Shown: positions 45,207 to 56,832 of the stretch, piece after piece
Numbering within the stretch: the first letter of the stretch is position 1
Layout of the letters: every line of letters begins with the position of its first letter
Assembly (NCBI RefSeq): GCF_905475465.1
Contig: NC_062254.1
Location: 826,001-890,000 of the forward strand
Direction of reading: 5' to 3'
DNA: 64,000 nt
Source: Pieris napi
Taxonomy: Eukaryota; Arthropoda; Insecta; Lepidoptera; Pieridae
Made by a program: the position numbers and the translations under genes
The notes under the pieces: model-generated
Databases searched by the model: none
What the model was told of the DNA's origin: nothing
What the model saw: the letters and a program-made list of their open reading frames with translations, nothing else

Positions 45207-45814
45207 CAGGGCCGGATTTAGGGGAGGGCAACTGGGGCTACAGACCCCGGGACCCCCTCAATTGAGTCTTCGGAAGAAAAAGTGTTTTAAATATATGACG
45301 GCTCATTGGTCTAGTGGTTAGTACCCCTGACTGCGAATCCATGGGTCCCGGGTTCGATCCCCGGCTGAGACAAACATCGATGTGATGAGCATTTGGTGTT
45401 GTGCTTAGGTATTGGGTGTTTAAATATGTATTTATATGTCTATCTTTCTATAATATGTATGTATATCCGTTGCCTAGTACCCATAACACAAGCTTCACCA
45501 GCTTAGCATGGGACTAGGTCAATTGGTGTGAATTGTCCAATCATATATAAATCCTGACTAGTAAACTTTTCTTTTGATATTTTTTTCTTTGTTCTATTGT
45601 TGTGCAAAAATGATTAAGTATATTGTTATTAAATGTTAAGAGAAATCGTTGATTTGCATTTATATTTTTATGTTTGTTAAAAACTAAGAGAAACTACTTG
45701 GTTTAACAATAAATTATTGATTAAAAACTCGACTGAAAAAATTGTTCATTTTATTTGGAAATAATTTGGGAATAGGGCCCTTCACTCATTTGTTGCCCCT
45801 AAATTCGGTCCCTG
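45207..45814. mobile_element. Non-autonomous hAT element containing a SINE
   Basis: It starts CAGGGCCGGATTTAGGGG and ends CCCCTAAATTCGGTCCCTG, imperfect inverted repeats of a kind common in hAT elements. TTTATGTT (45199-45206) and GTTATGTT (45815-45822) flank it, an 8-bp duplication with one mismatch. There is no transposase. Confidence 0.7.
45298..45538 (+). repeat. SINE-A copy, nested in the hAT element
   Basis: Near-identical to 34400-34654: A box TGGTCTAGTGG, B box GGTTCGATCCC, and the same 3' half, ending GAATTGTCC without a poly(A). Confidence 0.8.
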
Positions 45815-45822
45815 GTTATGTT

Positions 45823-46383
45823 TAAATATAGTGTAATTGTTTAGATATTGTATAGTAAGTACCTGTACGAATACTTAAGCTTATCAAGCTTATACTGATT
45901 AGATAATAAATAAATAAATAATAATAATAATAATCTTTATTAATAAATAATAAAGCTATTGAATATATATATATATATATATTTAATATATAATGTCCAG
46001 ACAATAAATACAGAAATAATCCATATGACACGACGTCATCCAGACCAGTGACAAATTCTTAGAAAACATTGCTAAAATGGTCCATTATGGTCAAAGGTTA
46101 GGGAGGTACAGAGTACACCTCTGACGTACTTTGATTTTCCTCCTCTTGAAGCAAAAGCCACAGTCACCTGACATTGAATTCTTCATCAGTTTATTGAACA
46201 TAAGAATGACATCATAAAAGATGTTACAATATTGGCAAGGGTTTAATATAAGTCGCTGATGATTAATGGTTTGCCAATAAGATGACTGGCGAACGTTGTG
46301 TCATTTTTCATGGTACAGATTTATCAGAGTACAATAGAACATTGTATGAGTATCATTACAGATTTTATTTATTTATGTAGTTA
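45823..46383. other. Gene-free stretch with (AAT)n and (AT)n runs
   Basis: Microsatellites lie at about 45909-45940 and 45963-45983. The rest is not recognised. Confidence 0.5.
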
Positions 46384-46933
46384 TCTATATATATAAAAGA
46401 AAGTCGTGTTTGTTACAACACTTATAACTCGAGAACGGCTGGACCGATTGCCATGGTTTTTGATTTGTTGGATTTGTTTCCGTCCCGAATAGCAGAATAA
46501 GCAATAAAATATCGGATAAGTTATCGAATAACAATAAATAAATTAATTAATTTTACGAATGCAAAAACCATATGGTGCCATCTGTTGACAAAACTACGCA
46601 TCATTTTACGTCGAATTCGTGACAGTTCAAGAAATTCCGATCTTGCGGTGAATGAGGAGATGCATAACCATGCTTTGATCCTGATCAAAAGATGTAGGAT
46701 ATCAGAAAGTGCTTAACATGCAGTATCGCCATATTGACGCTAGAGAGAAGATGCCTAATGTGTAAAACTGCCATTCTTCTTTCGCAATGGCAAGCAATAA
46801 AACATTTCTGTATTTGCAAAAGAGTTGTATTAATGTAATACTTAACATTAATGAAATCCTAAAATAAGTTAAATTAAAGTAACAACGATATTATAAGGTT
46901 GTAGGGCGGAACGAAGTTAGCCAGGTCAGCTAG
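46384..46933 (+). mobile_element. Helitron-like element
   Basis: TCTATATATATAAAAGAAAG after an A at the start, GCCAGGTCAGCTAG before T at the end. Interior has CTCGAGAACGGCTGGACCGA, characteristic of this family. No coding frame. Confidence 0.65.
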
Positions 46934-47221
46934 TATTTATATATAGGGAGTTACAGAGTATTTATACAATAATACAGATCGATTTTAGATAATAAATAAC
47001 TAAAAGTTTTTACCACCAACATAAAAAAATAAGTAAATAAACACTTGCGTATCTCTAAGGGTCAACAAGCGTACAAACAAATAACAATTTGCGGCTGAGT
47101 ACAGTATATTGTACCTATGGTACTGTTTCTACTACCTCGCCATCTGCGTCAAAGTAATGGCGTTCTTTTCCGACGGATCGCCCAGAAGTCTGCCTGTGCA
47201 AACATGTATATGGATTAACAA

Positions 47222-47455
47222 TGGCAGTGCGGTATGTTGGTCTAGTGCCTTCTGCGTGCGATTGTTATCCCTGAGGTCGGAGGTTCGAACCCCGGCTGTG
47301 CACCAACTTTCTGTCTTTGTGCTCATTTAACATTCGCTCGACCGGTGAAGGAAAACATCGTAAGAAACCGGCTAAGCCAAAAAAGCCGACGGCGTGTGTT
47401 AGGCACAGGAGATCACCTACTTGCCTATTAGATTGACAAATGCAATCCTAAAAAT
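47222..47455 (+). repeat. SINE-B copy
   Basis: GGCAGTGCGGTATGTTGG, B-box GGTTCGAACCCCGG, GGTGAAGGAAAACATCGTA, GACGGCGTGTGTTAGGCACA and TATTAGATTGACAAATG. Confidence 0.65.
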
Positions 47456-47844
47456 GTGCCACTATTTTATTTTAATTATATAAAAGTTCGTACGCCTGAG
47501 GGCCTATTATCTTGGCTTGCTTCATTGCGGTGCTGTCTATGTTATTTAATAAAGAACCTATACCGATAATTAAAATACTTAAAATCGTGTATTTTAAGTA
47601 TGAGAAATATTTTTTTCACCGAAGCCGATTCTTTCAAAGCATCTCACCCAAAACGAAATACGTAGAAATGTGTATAAATAGGGAGACATTCATTTGAAGT
47701 TGCCGTGCCAAATGTTCCTGTCTTGCATTAACTTGCCATGAATAGAAAAACATCCGGTTACGAAGAAATTGAATGTCACTCATGTCTACACACTGTACAG
47801 GAATTCGCTGAATTTATTTTTTTAAACTTAATAAAATAAATAAA
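47456..47844. other. Gene-free stretch, nothing recognised
   Basis: AT-rich; the short frame at 47512-47697 has no motif. Confidence 0.4.
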
Positions 47845-48098
47845 CCATTGCCGCTACAAACTTTTTAGTTCTGGGCCTCAGATCTGTATCTGTTTTATCA
47901 ATCTAATAGGTGTATGACACACGCCATCGACTTTTTCGGTCTAAGGCAAGCCGGTTTCCTCGCGATGTTTTTTTACACTGTTCGAGCGAATTTTGAATGC
48001 GCCCATAGACAGAAACTCCATTGATACACAGCCAGGTATCAAACCTACGACCTCCGGGATGAAAGTCGCACGCTGAAGCCTCTAGGCCAACTCTGATT
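47845..48098 (-). repeat. SINE-B copy, near full length
   Basis: GCCGCTACAAACTTTTTAG at its 3' end, GACACACGCCATCGACTTTT in the middle, and GTCGCACGCTGAAGCCTCTA at the tRNA-like end (as read on +). Confidence 0.65.
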
Positions 48099-48309
48099 TA
48101 GACTAATTACGAGAAACAAATAATAAATCTTATTACTCATTTTATGGCTGTAATGTTTGGCTAAATTTTGCATTTTTAATAATATCATTATTATTACTTT
48201 TTGTTACATTTTAGTTTAGTTTAGTTTAAGTTACTATTTCAAGGGCTACATGAATTTAGATTGTTTGTACTTTAGTCACAGTTGTTTCTTTCTTATGTTT
48301 CAATATCTA

Positions 48310-48390
48310 CTTGGGTTGCCTGGAAGGAATCGCTGGTTTTATATGTATGTATTTAAAGGGAATGAAGTGTAAATAAATTGATAAATTATA
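48310..48390 (+). mobile_element. LINE 3' tail fragment
   Basis: GGGTTGCCTGGAAGGAATCG and AATGAAGTGTAAATAAATTG match the tail at 24900. Confidence 0.45.
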
Positions 48391-49129
48391 TTTGTTTCTC
48401 GTCGGTGTATTTAATCTAAAACAAACAAATAATAATTGACTTGTAATCTAGCCAAAAATTACTGCAATAACAATCATTAGGTACATTTTAAAGACTTAGC
48501 ATTTGATTTTAGACCAAGCGTGTCATAGATCGACTGAAAGTATTTGTACTTTAGAAACTTAACTAGCTTCAGCTGCAGCTGAATTAATCGCGTTATTGTT
48601 TACCGAGGCTTACAGATAAAAAGATTTTAGGACGTCATTATGGTAAATTTAAAACAATTGTTGATAATATGCTTATATCATTTAAATTAATAATAGTTAA
48701 ACATAGTTCTGTTTATCAAGTTTGTAGGTACAAGATCTTTCTTTCTTTATAAAGCTTTATGCACAGTGAGTAAACGTTATATCATTTTCATTTACACAAG
48801 GTAATTTTGCAGTTCGTTAATGTTGCCATCAAACCGTGCTCTGTATGTACTCAATGGTCGGTGACTTTTGTATTCCAATAATATATGGGTTCGGAGCTTT
48901 GGGAAAAAGGATGTTTTGGTAATAAATAGAGCGATAACAGGGGTGTATTTGGATATTGTCTTTTGAAGTTATTTTGTTTACAATATAACTTTTGGTATGA
49001 CCCGTAACACTTAATGGGACATGGGATCGAAAAGTGTTACATTGATATTTTAGTACTACTACAAATATTTTTATCTAGAATTACTTGTTTATTATTTATT
49101 TTAAATTTTATTTTTACATATTTTCAGAT
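48391..49129. other. Gene-free stretch, nothing recognised
   Basis: AT-rich. Confidence 0.4.
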
Positions 49130-49270
49130 ATTAATAATTTATTTATCTTAAAAGGTACAATTTTACATAGAAGTTACATTTTAATCATATAATTATAATC
49201 AATTCTTATATTATTTTATAACTACATCATCATACTATTAAAATATATACGTTATCAAATTAATAAAAAA
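49130..49270 (-). mobile_element. LINE-K tail fragment
   Basis: TTACATTTTAATCATATAAT, CAATTCTTATATTATTTTAT and ACGTTATCAAATTAATA match the LINE-K copies. Confidence 0.4.
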
Positions 49271-49879
49271 AATACGTTTGTGAATTTCTTATACGTCACA
49301 AGTGTATTATTTCCCCGGTAAAAGAATCTACGACCACCTCGTTTTTACCATGTGTAAATTATTCGTTTAAATTCGATTTAATTTTTAACATTTTTAATGT
49401 ACTACACAAATTGAAGTTTTCAGTTAAATGTTCTTAACCTAAGATCTAAACATCTGTATCTCAAATCCTCTGTAAAATCTTGCCCGGGTCTCCCTCAACC
49501 GGTTTATCCGTAAAATTGAGTTGGTCCGGTTAACAGTTTGAGCAAACAACAACGTCCGGTCACGTTCGGAGGGATTCTTATTTATGTATCAGTGTAGTTC
49601 TATTTCTACAACATTTGTCTTCGTAAATCTAAAGAAATTATTAATTCATTATTTTTAAGTGTTTATCATGATAAAATACAATATATTTATTGTATGAGAA
49701 ATGACGCTAAGATATTAGAGGGTATATATTCTTAGGAATTTATATTTTTGTATTGTAGATATTTATTAATTATTTTATTCTACAGTCTTATTGATGATAT
49801 TTATATATTCTTCAATGTGGAATTTTTTTTTTCTATCATCAATACTTTTCGCAGTGCATGCGATAAAAGATATTTTATA

Positions 49880-50250
49880 GGCATTTTTTTACACTTTGGG
49901 TAACATTATTGTAGTTTTAGTAGGTTCTTGCAATTAAATCTAAATTAATTAGTGAGAATGTAGCATTCAAATGGTGAAAGAATTTTTAAAATCGGTCCCG
50001 TACTTTTTGAGTTACAAACATACTTACAGTGTAAATTCTTTAAAACGTTCGTTATAACGAAACACTCTCTATAACGTAAAATGAGGTAAAATAAATAATA
50101 AATTTTTTTTAACCCAGTACCCATACTGCCCTCCCTAAGACGAACACTGTCTATAACGAATAAAAATGCTCGTTCCCTTGAAATTAGATATAAAGAGTTT
50201 ACACTGTACATACAAATCTTTCCTCTTTATAATATTAGATTAGATTCCAT
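49880..50250 (-). repeat. Dispersed element, related to 55885-56075, holding a mariner MITE
   Basis: AAAAATCGGTCC-type phrase, TACTTTTTGAGTTACAAACA and AAATCTTTCCTCTTTATAAT are shared in reverse order with 55885-56075. The TATACTAATATTAT-AAGAGGAAAGATTT-type end is widespread in insect genomes and often belongs to Helitrons. Confidence 0.45.
50027..50206. mobile_element. Tc1/mariner MITE with TA target site
   Basis: Inverted ends CAGTGTAAATTCTTTA and TAAAGAGTTTACACTG, each flanked by TA (50025-50026, 50207-50208). Length 180 bases; the interior has CGTTATAACGA and TCTATAACG inverted motifs. Sequence on both sides rejoins the surrounding repeat. Confidence 0.65.
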
Positions 50251-50640
50251 TATTCGCATAACATATATTTTTTGTTATCTTATTATGAAATAAATAAATA
50301 ACGTTTAGAATATTTTTTGATCAATTTAAACAGCTACATGACCATCAGGCCAGTAAAAACCTATCCTTAGCTACAAATAGCAATCGTTTGCATAGACTAG
50401 CTCAAATCAGTGCAGCTTGTTACAACTCGTCCTACTTGACAGACATTGACGGATGAAAATTGAGTTCACGTCACTCAATACCGCAGAGCCTATGAAGTGT
50501 CCTCTATCACTATGGGCTGATTTAGTACGCGGTTTCAAAGAGATCTGAAAGTTTAAAGTTGTAAGTCTTTGTAACTGTGGATACTTCTGTTTTGTGTTTC
50601 ATAAAAAAGTTTAATAATAATTAAAAATAATAATAAATAA
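50251..50640. other. Gene-free stretch, nothing recognised
   Basis: AT-rich. Confidence 0.4.
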
Positions 50641-50918
50641 TCAGTGGCGCTACAACCTCTTTAGGTCTTGGCCTCAGATTTTTGAATCTGTTTCATGATC
50701 ACTGTTAAATCTAATAGGCAAGTAGGTGATGAGCCTCCAGTGCCTGACACACGCCGTCGACTTTTTGGGTCTAAGACGTCATGTCGGTTTCCTCACGACG
50801 TTTTTCCTTCACCGTTCAAGCAAATGTTAAATGCGCACATTGAAAGAAAGTCCATTGGTGCACAACCGGGGATCGAACCTACGACCTCAGGTATGAGAGT
50901 CGCACGCTGAAGCCAACA
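50641..50918 (-). repeat. SINE-B copy, full length
   Basis: CAGTGGCGCTACAACCTC at its 3' end; GCCTGACACACGCCGTCGAC in the middle; B-box GGTTCGATCCC (minus) and CACGCTGAAGCC at the tRNA-like end. Confidence 0.7.
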
Positions 50919-50952
50919 ATAAATAAATAAAAAAGTTTAAAATATATAAATT

Positions 50953-51355
50953 AGTGGCGCTACAACCTTTTTAGGTCTCGGCCTTAGATTTCTGAATCTG
51001 TTTCATGATCATTTGTCAATTTAAAGTACCGCTAAAAATGTCCCTTTCTCGCTACTGCTCTTTGAAGACACACTCCTTAAAGCCTCAACTAGCATCAGAA
51101 TACTGGGCGTTGATATCTCTAAAGACGTTCAGTTTTGCGGTCATTTGTAAATTAGCCTTTAAAAAGATTGGTAGGCAGTCAAGGCAGAATACCAAAATAC
51201 CGTCGTCTTTTTGGGTCTACGGCAGTTTCCTCAGGATGTTTTCCTTCATCGATCGGGCGAATGTTAAATGCACACATAGAAAGAAAATTCATTGGTGCAC
51301 AGACTACGAAGTTACACCCCAGGGTTGAGTGTCGCACGCCACTAGGCCAACACTT
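50953..51355 (-). repeat. SINE-B copy split by a LINE piece
   Basis: The outer parts 50953-51022 and 51203-51355 are SINE-B. About 45 consensus bases at the join are missing and replaced by 51025-51200. Confidence 0.6.
51025..51200 (+). mobile_element. LINE-J reverse-transcriptase fragment within a SINE
   Basis: One frame reads SIRILGVDISKDVQF and CGHL, then a neighbouring frame LAFKKIG, the 'ILGVDIS ... VQFRGHLE ... LASKKLG' thumb region of this LINE family. Confidence 0.5.
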
Positions 51356-51957
51356 AATATTTTTCTTTACAAAATAAAATAAAAATGTGTTTATTCCTTA
51401 TTTGTAAGATTTGGAAACCATTTTAAGTAAAAAATACCTTTCACTTTCATATCAAACTTAATAGTTAATTCTATAACAATGTTAATTTTCTTTTCCAATT
51501 ACTATTTAGATGTTATTTTTTATTGTTTACAATTATTTTTGCTCCCAATCTTATTTAAACTTAATTTACGCGACGCGCAACTATTGACACGAATATTGTT
51601 ATTTGGTATGTTTCTCTGTGTGTGTTTTGTTAGTAATAAATGTTATGTTATAGACATATAGGTGATTCAAAATATTCCCTTAAGTACACATCAGTCTCAT
51701 TAGTGACAATACACTAATCGAATCAATAATCAACTCGTGACGAGCACTAATTACCAATTTCATAAACATATTTGCATTGCCTTCGAATGTCATCAACAGT
51801 TCGTGTTATTGATGACTCAATTTAATATCTTATTTTTATAGCTACTCAAATTATTATAAATGTATGAGAGCTGATAACAAAGTGGATAACAAGTTTTAAT
51901 TTTCCGGTAAGATAATAATTATTTCACGAAATAATATAAATACGTACAGGCATGTGG
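51356..51957. other. Gene-free stretch, nothing recognised
   Basis: AT-rich. Confidence 0.4.
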
Positions 51958-52118
51958 TTTTATTTTTTATAGAACAGAGGGTAGATGAACAGGAGGCTCA
52001 CCTGATGTTAAGTGATACCGCCCGCCGCCCATCGACACTCTCAATGCCAAAGGGCTCGAGATTGCGTTGCCAGCCTTTTAAGAATTGGTACTCTCTTTTC
52101 TTGAAGGACCCTAAGTCG
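51958..52118 (-). mobile_element. LINE-J 3' end
   Basis: GGAGGCTCACCTGATGTTAA, GTTGCCAGCCTTTTAAGAAT and TTCTTGAAGGACCCTAAGTC, the family 3' end in reverse. Confidence 0.6.
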
Positions 52119-52761
52119 AACAGCAAATACAAACCAGCCTGAAACTGTTTTTTACTTGAATTTAATAATCGTGTTAAGAACCTAATGATTAGAAAAATAA
52201 ATTGTTACGTTGAAGTCAGATATTATCGCTACCTTCCCAGATAAAAATATATATATACAATATATATACATAAAGTTTACATTTAGCATTTATTTACCCG
52301 CATATTCCACGAGAAACAAAGAAATGTGTTTCTCTTGCGACTTGTAAACACAATAATTCCAATGCTCAAAGAAATAAAAATAATTCCATTAATAACTAAT
52401 TATTTTATTCCGTAGGCTATTCCACACCATTAGCTTCTCAGGAATTAGCTGCCGAAGGAAAAAATATTATCAATCATTACACAAATTGATTTCTACCTCA
52501 TAACGCCCGAGTCTAATAAATATTATATTACGACGTCTTTTGTTAGTAATTTATTGGAACCACGAATTCGGGTCTTTTAGAAATGATTATTCGTTGAAAT
52601 ATCAAGAAATATTTTTTCGTAATGTACGCGTAGATTTATGAAATAAATTTACTTACCATAAAATTCGACTACTAGCAAATGATAATGTCAATTGTCATAA
52701 TTGCCTTTTGATTACTCTGATGTCCGTTAAAATAATTGTATAATGCTTTAGATTAGCATTG
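52119..52761. other. Gene-free stretch, nothing recognised
   Basis: AT-rich. Confidence 0.4.
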
Positions 52762-52890
52762 AGCAGTGGTGGCCTAGTCGCTAGACTCTAAAGCGTGGGT
52801 TCGAATCACAGCGCACCAATTACATATTTCTATATGCGCAATTGCCCTAATAGTAAATAACATCTTGAGGAAATCGGCATGCCTTAGTCC
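52762..52890 (+). repeat. SINE-B 5' half, degraded
   Basis: GCAGTGGTGGCCTAGTCGC and GGGTTCGAATCACAGC, then a decayed body. Confidence 0.45.
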
Positions 52891-53280
52891 TTCTTATTAT
52901 CTTCTTAGTCTTCTGATCGACAGCGTATGTCCGGCATAGAAGATTGTGGGGTTGTTTTTATTTTCTATGAAAAAGTAGTTTGTAACCCTTATACAGAAAA
53001 CTATGTTAACATAGTGTCGTGCCAACTAGATGGAATGTGCAATATATGAATGACAAGTATTTTAATATGAAGCATCTTAATAGAAAGAATGCTACTAAGT
53101 TTAGTTGTAGAGAGATTAAAATCGAATAAATAAGTAATCTCTGATACCACTTGACCAGTGAAAACTCTTCCACGCGTACAAAGTGTTTAAGTTACAGACA
53201 TTTCCACGAACTAGTAAAATTTCGTTAAGGCTGATATTTTGTATTTATATTATTGTATACGTGTTTGTATTATGAGATAT

Positions 53281-53619
53281 TATATATATATAAATGAATA
53301 TATATAAACTTGAGAATGGTTGGACCGATTTGGGTTATTATGATCTTGAAATATTTGTGGAAGTTCAGGGAAGGTTTAAACATTGGGAAACTTAAATACG
53401 TAGTTACTATCAATTGAATTTTTCAATAAAAACTGTTCCAAGCTGGGATATATTTGATATCTTTTTAGAAATAAAAATAGGCACTTGGTATATATGACTT
53501 TCGATTTGTGATTCGTAGCTGTTGTAAGGTCCGATCTCTTTGGTCCGTTTAAGAAATGTATATTTAATTTTGACACAAATATATGTATACGTAGATTTAA
53601 CGTTCACCGGTTCAGCTAG
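53281..53619 (+). mobile_element. Helitron-like element, 5' end decayed
   Basis: TATATATATAAATGAATATA and GAGAATGGTTGGACCGATTT near the start; ends CCGGTTCAGCTAG before T. Confidence 0.5.
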
Positions 53620-54092
53620 TAAACAATAATTAATACGAATGAAAATCTATACATGTTCGAAATTTTTTAGGTAAACTACAATTTAATTAACCGATACAAT
53701 ATATGACAAAAAGCGCATTTCGTGTTCTTTTCAGTGAATGGTTTGAAGTGCCAAGTAATTACACACAACGGGGGGTGTGTGACAATGTAAAAGGGGAAAA
53801 AAGTTCTGTTTTACTTTAATATTTCACTCCTGTCGAGGGAAGATTTCCACTGATTAAAAATGTACTTTTTGTCGCGTTTCTTTATATGCTGTATTGTTTT
53901 TACAAAGGGCTGTTTTTAATAATCAAACTTGGTATTGGGATATTTTTAATTATTTTTTGCACTCGAATATGACTGAATAAAATACTTGTAATTTTGCAAT
54001 ATATTTATTTTGGTGTTGTAATTGGGGTACAATTTTGGGTTAGGTTGTTAGAGTGCACTTTTTAAAATTGTAATATTTTTGTTTTCCTGCAA
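53620..54092. other. Gene-free stretch, nothing recognised
   Basis: AT-rich. Confidence 0.4.
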
Positions 54093-54146
54093 GTGGCAAC
54101 TCTGAAATTTGACAGCTGTCACCTCTGTTTATTCCGATTATTAAAA

Positions 54147-54330
54147 ATGGAGCGCTTTTTGAAAGAACAACTCGTTATAATTGTGAAAACTCATCACAAA
54201 AGTAACGCTGAAAACGCTCGCAAACTTCACCAAATTTTCAGCCGAGAAAGTGCACCTAATGTGTCAACCATTCGAAGAGTGGTCAAAAAAATTCAAAAAA
54301 AACTGGGTCAATTATGGATATTAAGAATCC
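54147..54330 (+). pseudogene. Transposase N-terminal helix-turn-helix fragment (mariner/DUF4817-like)
   Basis: The frame from the ATG at 54147 reads MERFLKEQLVIIVKTHHKS, NAENARKLHQIFSRES and VSTIRRVVKKIQ. This fits the 'E-R-x-x-I-V-x-x-Y ... A-x-R-x-F ... T-I-x-R-x-V-x-K-F' helix-turn-helix of mariner-type and DUF4817 proteins that binds transposon ends. A shift in the A-run near 54290 and stops follow; the catalytic part is absent. Confidence 0.5.
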
Positions 54331-54350
54331 TTTGTCAACTTACATTCTGA

Positions 54351-54713
54351 TAATACGACAAATCCAATATAAACATTAAATTTAGTTTAAATATGTATAT
54401 TAACACAGTATCATGACAGTAATATGGTATTTGCAACAAAACAACATTTGTTTTACAAATGGAAACTTAAAATAAACGACAAAATATTAAGTAAAGAATC
54501 CTTCAAAAATGCTAATTAAGTAATGAAAGCATACCGAGATCCATCTTCCTAATTAGCTCTTTATGCAGTTTTAAAATTTCACCTGAATTTCGTTGGCCTA
54601 ATCAAGAAGCATTTGCATGATGCATGTTTTGGTATATCTTGGGGAGCTTTCCAAGCTTTCAAAAGTGTCGACTTTTCATAACTTTATATGAATGTATGCG
54701 TTCTGAATTTTGA
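54351..54713. other. Gene-free stretch, nothing recognised
   Basis: AT-rich. No DDE-type catalytic part of the preceding transposase fragment was found. Confidence 0.4.
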
Positions 54714-54815
54714 GCAGTGTTTGCCTAGTAGCTTCAGCGTGCGACTCTCATCACGTCGTAGGTTCAATTCTCGGCTGTGCAATGGACTTTCTTTCTGTGC
54801 ACATTATTTAGGAAA
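54714..54815 (+). repeat. SINE-B 5' part
   Basis: GCAGTGTTTGCCTAGTAGC, GGTTCAATTCTCGGCTGTGC, then GGACTTTCTTTCTGTGCACA. Confidence 0.55.
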
Positions 54816-55264
54816 ATATGGTTTTACTCAAAAAGGGACCATACAATACTGGACCACTAAAAAAAGTAACTTAATTTTTTACAACTTATACTAACACAAC
54901 TTAAGGTAAGTTCAACTCATATTAAAAAATGTTAATTAACCAATTTTTGTATGGATTCATTAAATAATAATAATAATAATAATGTGGAATAGAATGCTGT
55001 ACTTATGAGGTTCGGGTTTGAATCCCGATAGGCGAAAATATACAATGTAAACCTAAGAACAAAATGTACACCTAAGTTGACGACGGTTAAAGCTTTGCTA
55101 CGTCTTAAGGCTTTTTAGTATGAAAGCACAGATTGTTTTTAATTTAACAATATTTTACCAGACAGAGTTCGGACTGCGAATGGTGGTAAATGACAGAACA
55201 GATTTTTATATTTGCTTTACTTATGTAACTTTAATGACGTTGTGGTTTATGACATTTTCCTTTG
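54816..55264. other. Gene-free stretch with an (AAT)n run
   Basis: Microsatellite at 54966-54984; a tRNA-like GGTTTGAATCCCG at 55014-55026 without a cloverleaf. Confidence 0.4.
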
Positions 55265-55450
55265 AATAATTGTAATGTAGAGGGAGGGTAAAACTTGCTG
55301 AGTTTCTTGCCCGTTCTTCTCAGAACAAGGCCTCCTGGTAGTTTTGCGAACGGATTTCGCTTTTTCGCGAATTTTGTAAACGTTTTTGACATTCATAAGC
55401 ATGCCCTAAGACGCATCTAAATTGAATAAACGTATTTTGATTTGATTTGA
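55265..55450 (+). mobile_element. LINE 3' end with TTTGA-type tail
   Basis: GAGTTTCTTGCCCGTTCTTC, CGTTTTTGACATTCATAAGC and AATAAACGTATTTTGATTTG then ATTTGA. This is a common lepidopteran LINE 3' end; the coding part is absent. Confidence 0.55.
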
Positions 55451-55884
55451 ATGGCCATGAACATCCATTATAATGTTGATCCAGCCGTTGAAATTATTAT
55501 TCTTCGTAGACAAAGTTGCAGGAGCCTACTATTTTAGAATTACACAGATGGTAAATTAATAAAACGAGACATTGGAATATTAATATGTTAAAGCCTGTTA
55601 TAAGGATTCAAAGCGTATTTTAAAATAAAAGCTACTCAAATTTAAACCCTAACACCCACACATAAGGTATAAAATAAGAATCTCCTGTAATCCTATTGAA
55701 GGTTCTAAGCTTTTGTAAATGTGGGGATTTGCATTGCCAATACTATTTCAGTTCTTGTTCGAGACACTGTTTAGAATAATCCCGGTTTTAAATTCGGATT
55801 TCGACTCGAGTCAATCTTGTGCTTTAGAATGTGTTTTGACCAGTTCTATATATGTAAGAAAATGATTTTGGAATTTCTTAAATT

Positions 55885-56075
55885 TAATCATTATATACTA
55901 ATATTATTAAGAGGAAAGATTTGTTTGTAACGATTTCGTTACAAACAAATCAAAAAGTACTGGACCGATTTTAAAAATTCTTTCACCATTTCAATGCTAT
56001 ATTATAACTAATTAATATAGGCTTTTAATTGCAAGAAAAAAATGAGGATCCCTACTAAAACTACAACTACATGAC
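55885..56075 (+). repeat. Dispersed element with perfect 16-bp hairpin
   Basis: ATATACTAATATTATTAAGA and GGAAAGATTTGTTTGT lead into the hairpin at 55918-55951 (GATTTGTTTGTAACGA, two T, and its exact complement). ACTGGACCGATTTTAAAAAT and AGGCTTTTAATTGCAAG follow, as in the 49880 copy. Confidence 0.5.
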
Positions 56076-56832
56076 TCTAAAAGTATTCTTAGAAATATAA
56101 ATCTTGCAGCATTAGCTTGAATTAGTAGACAACAAAAATAGTTTCCAAAACATTTCGCTACCATTCAAAAGTACCCAAATCACATTCAATAACGCTTCAA
56201 GTTTCACACAATTTCCAGATGCGTAAACTTATATGAGGCGAAATCTCTAAAACGGATTTATTCTTGGAGAATATCAATTTTTCTCCGTCAGAGAAGTAGT
56301 GTTGTTTCGAAACTTTGACGCAAGTTTGAGTTATAATACTGTGGAGCTTTTTAAAGTTTTTGCTTTTTTATCAGTGTGGTCTATTGCTAGAATTTTGATA
56401 AATAAGAATATATCATGGTAAATTAAATTTAAGCTTGGTCTTCAAATTCGAATGTAAATCTGATTAATTTTATAATAATTTATTTGAAATTAAATTTCGA
56501 TATTGCCTAATAAATAAATATGTATATCCGATAACTAAGTGCCTTTCCTCATCGTAATAAAATAATATTGGATACAAAACGTGATTTATCCACAGTCGAT
56601 TGAGTTATCAAACGTACTGTAAACAATTTGGGTTTCTTGAAATATTTATTGGAAATCAAATGGTTGCTCTAACGTCAATAAATATCAGCGATTTGTTGCT
56701 TATGTTTCGTGTATAAGCCTATTTTGGCAAACTTGTTTGATGTGAAAATGCTAAGAATTTGATGCTATATTAATGTATAGACTATGTTATATAATGATAT
56801 TGATTCCTATAATAAACTGAAATAAACGGTAT
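56076..56832. other. Gene-free stretch, nothing recognised
   Basis: AT-rich. Confidence 0.4.

Noticed and set aside
49945..50211. Open frame of 88 codons on the minus strand
   Set aside because: It spans a mariner MITE inserted in a repeat, so it cannot be a gene.
50695..50910. + strand frames over SINE-B copies
   Set aside because: The same frame shape recurs at every SINE-B copy; not coding.
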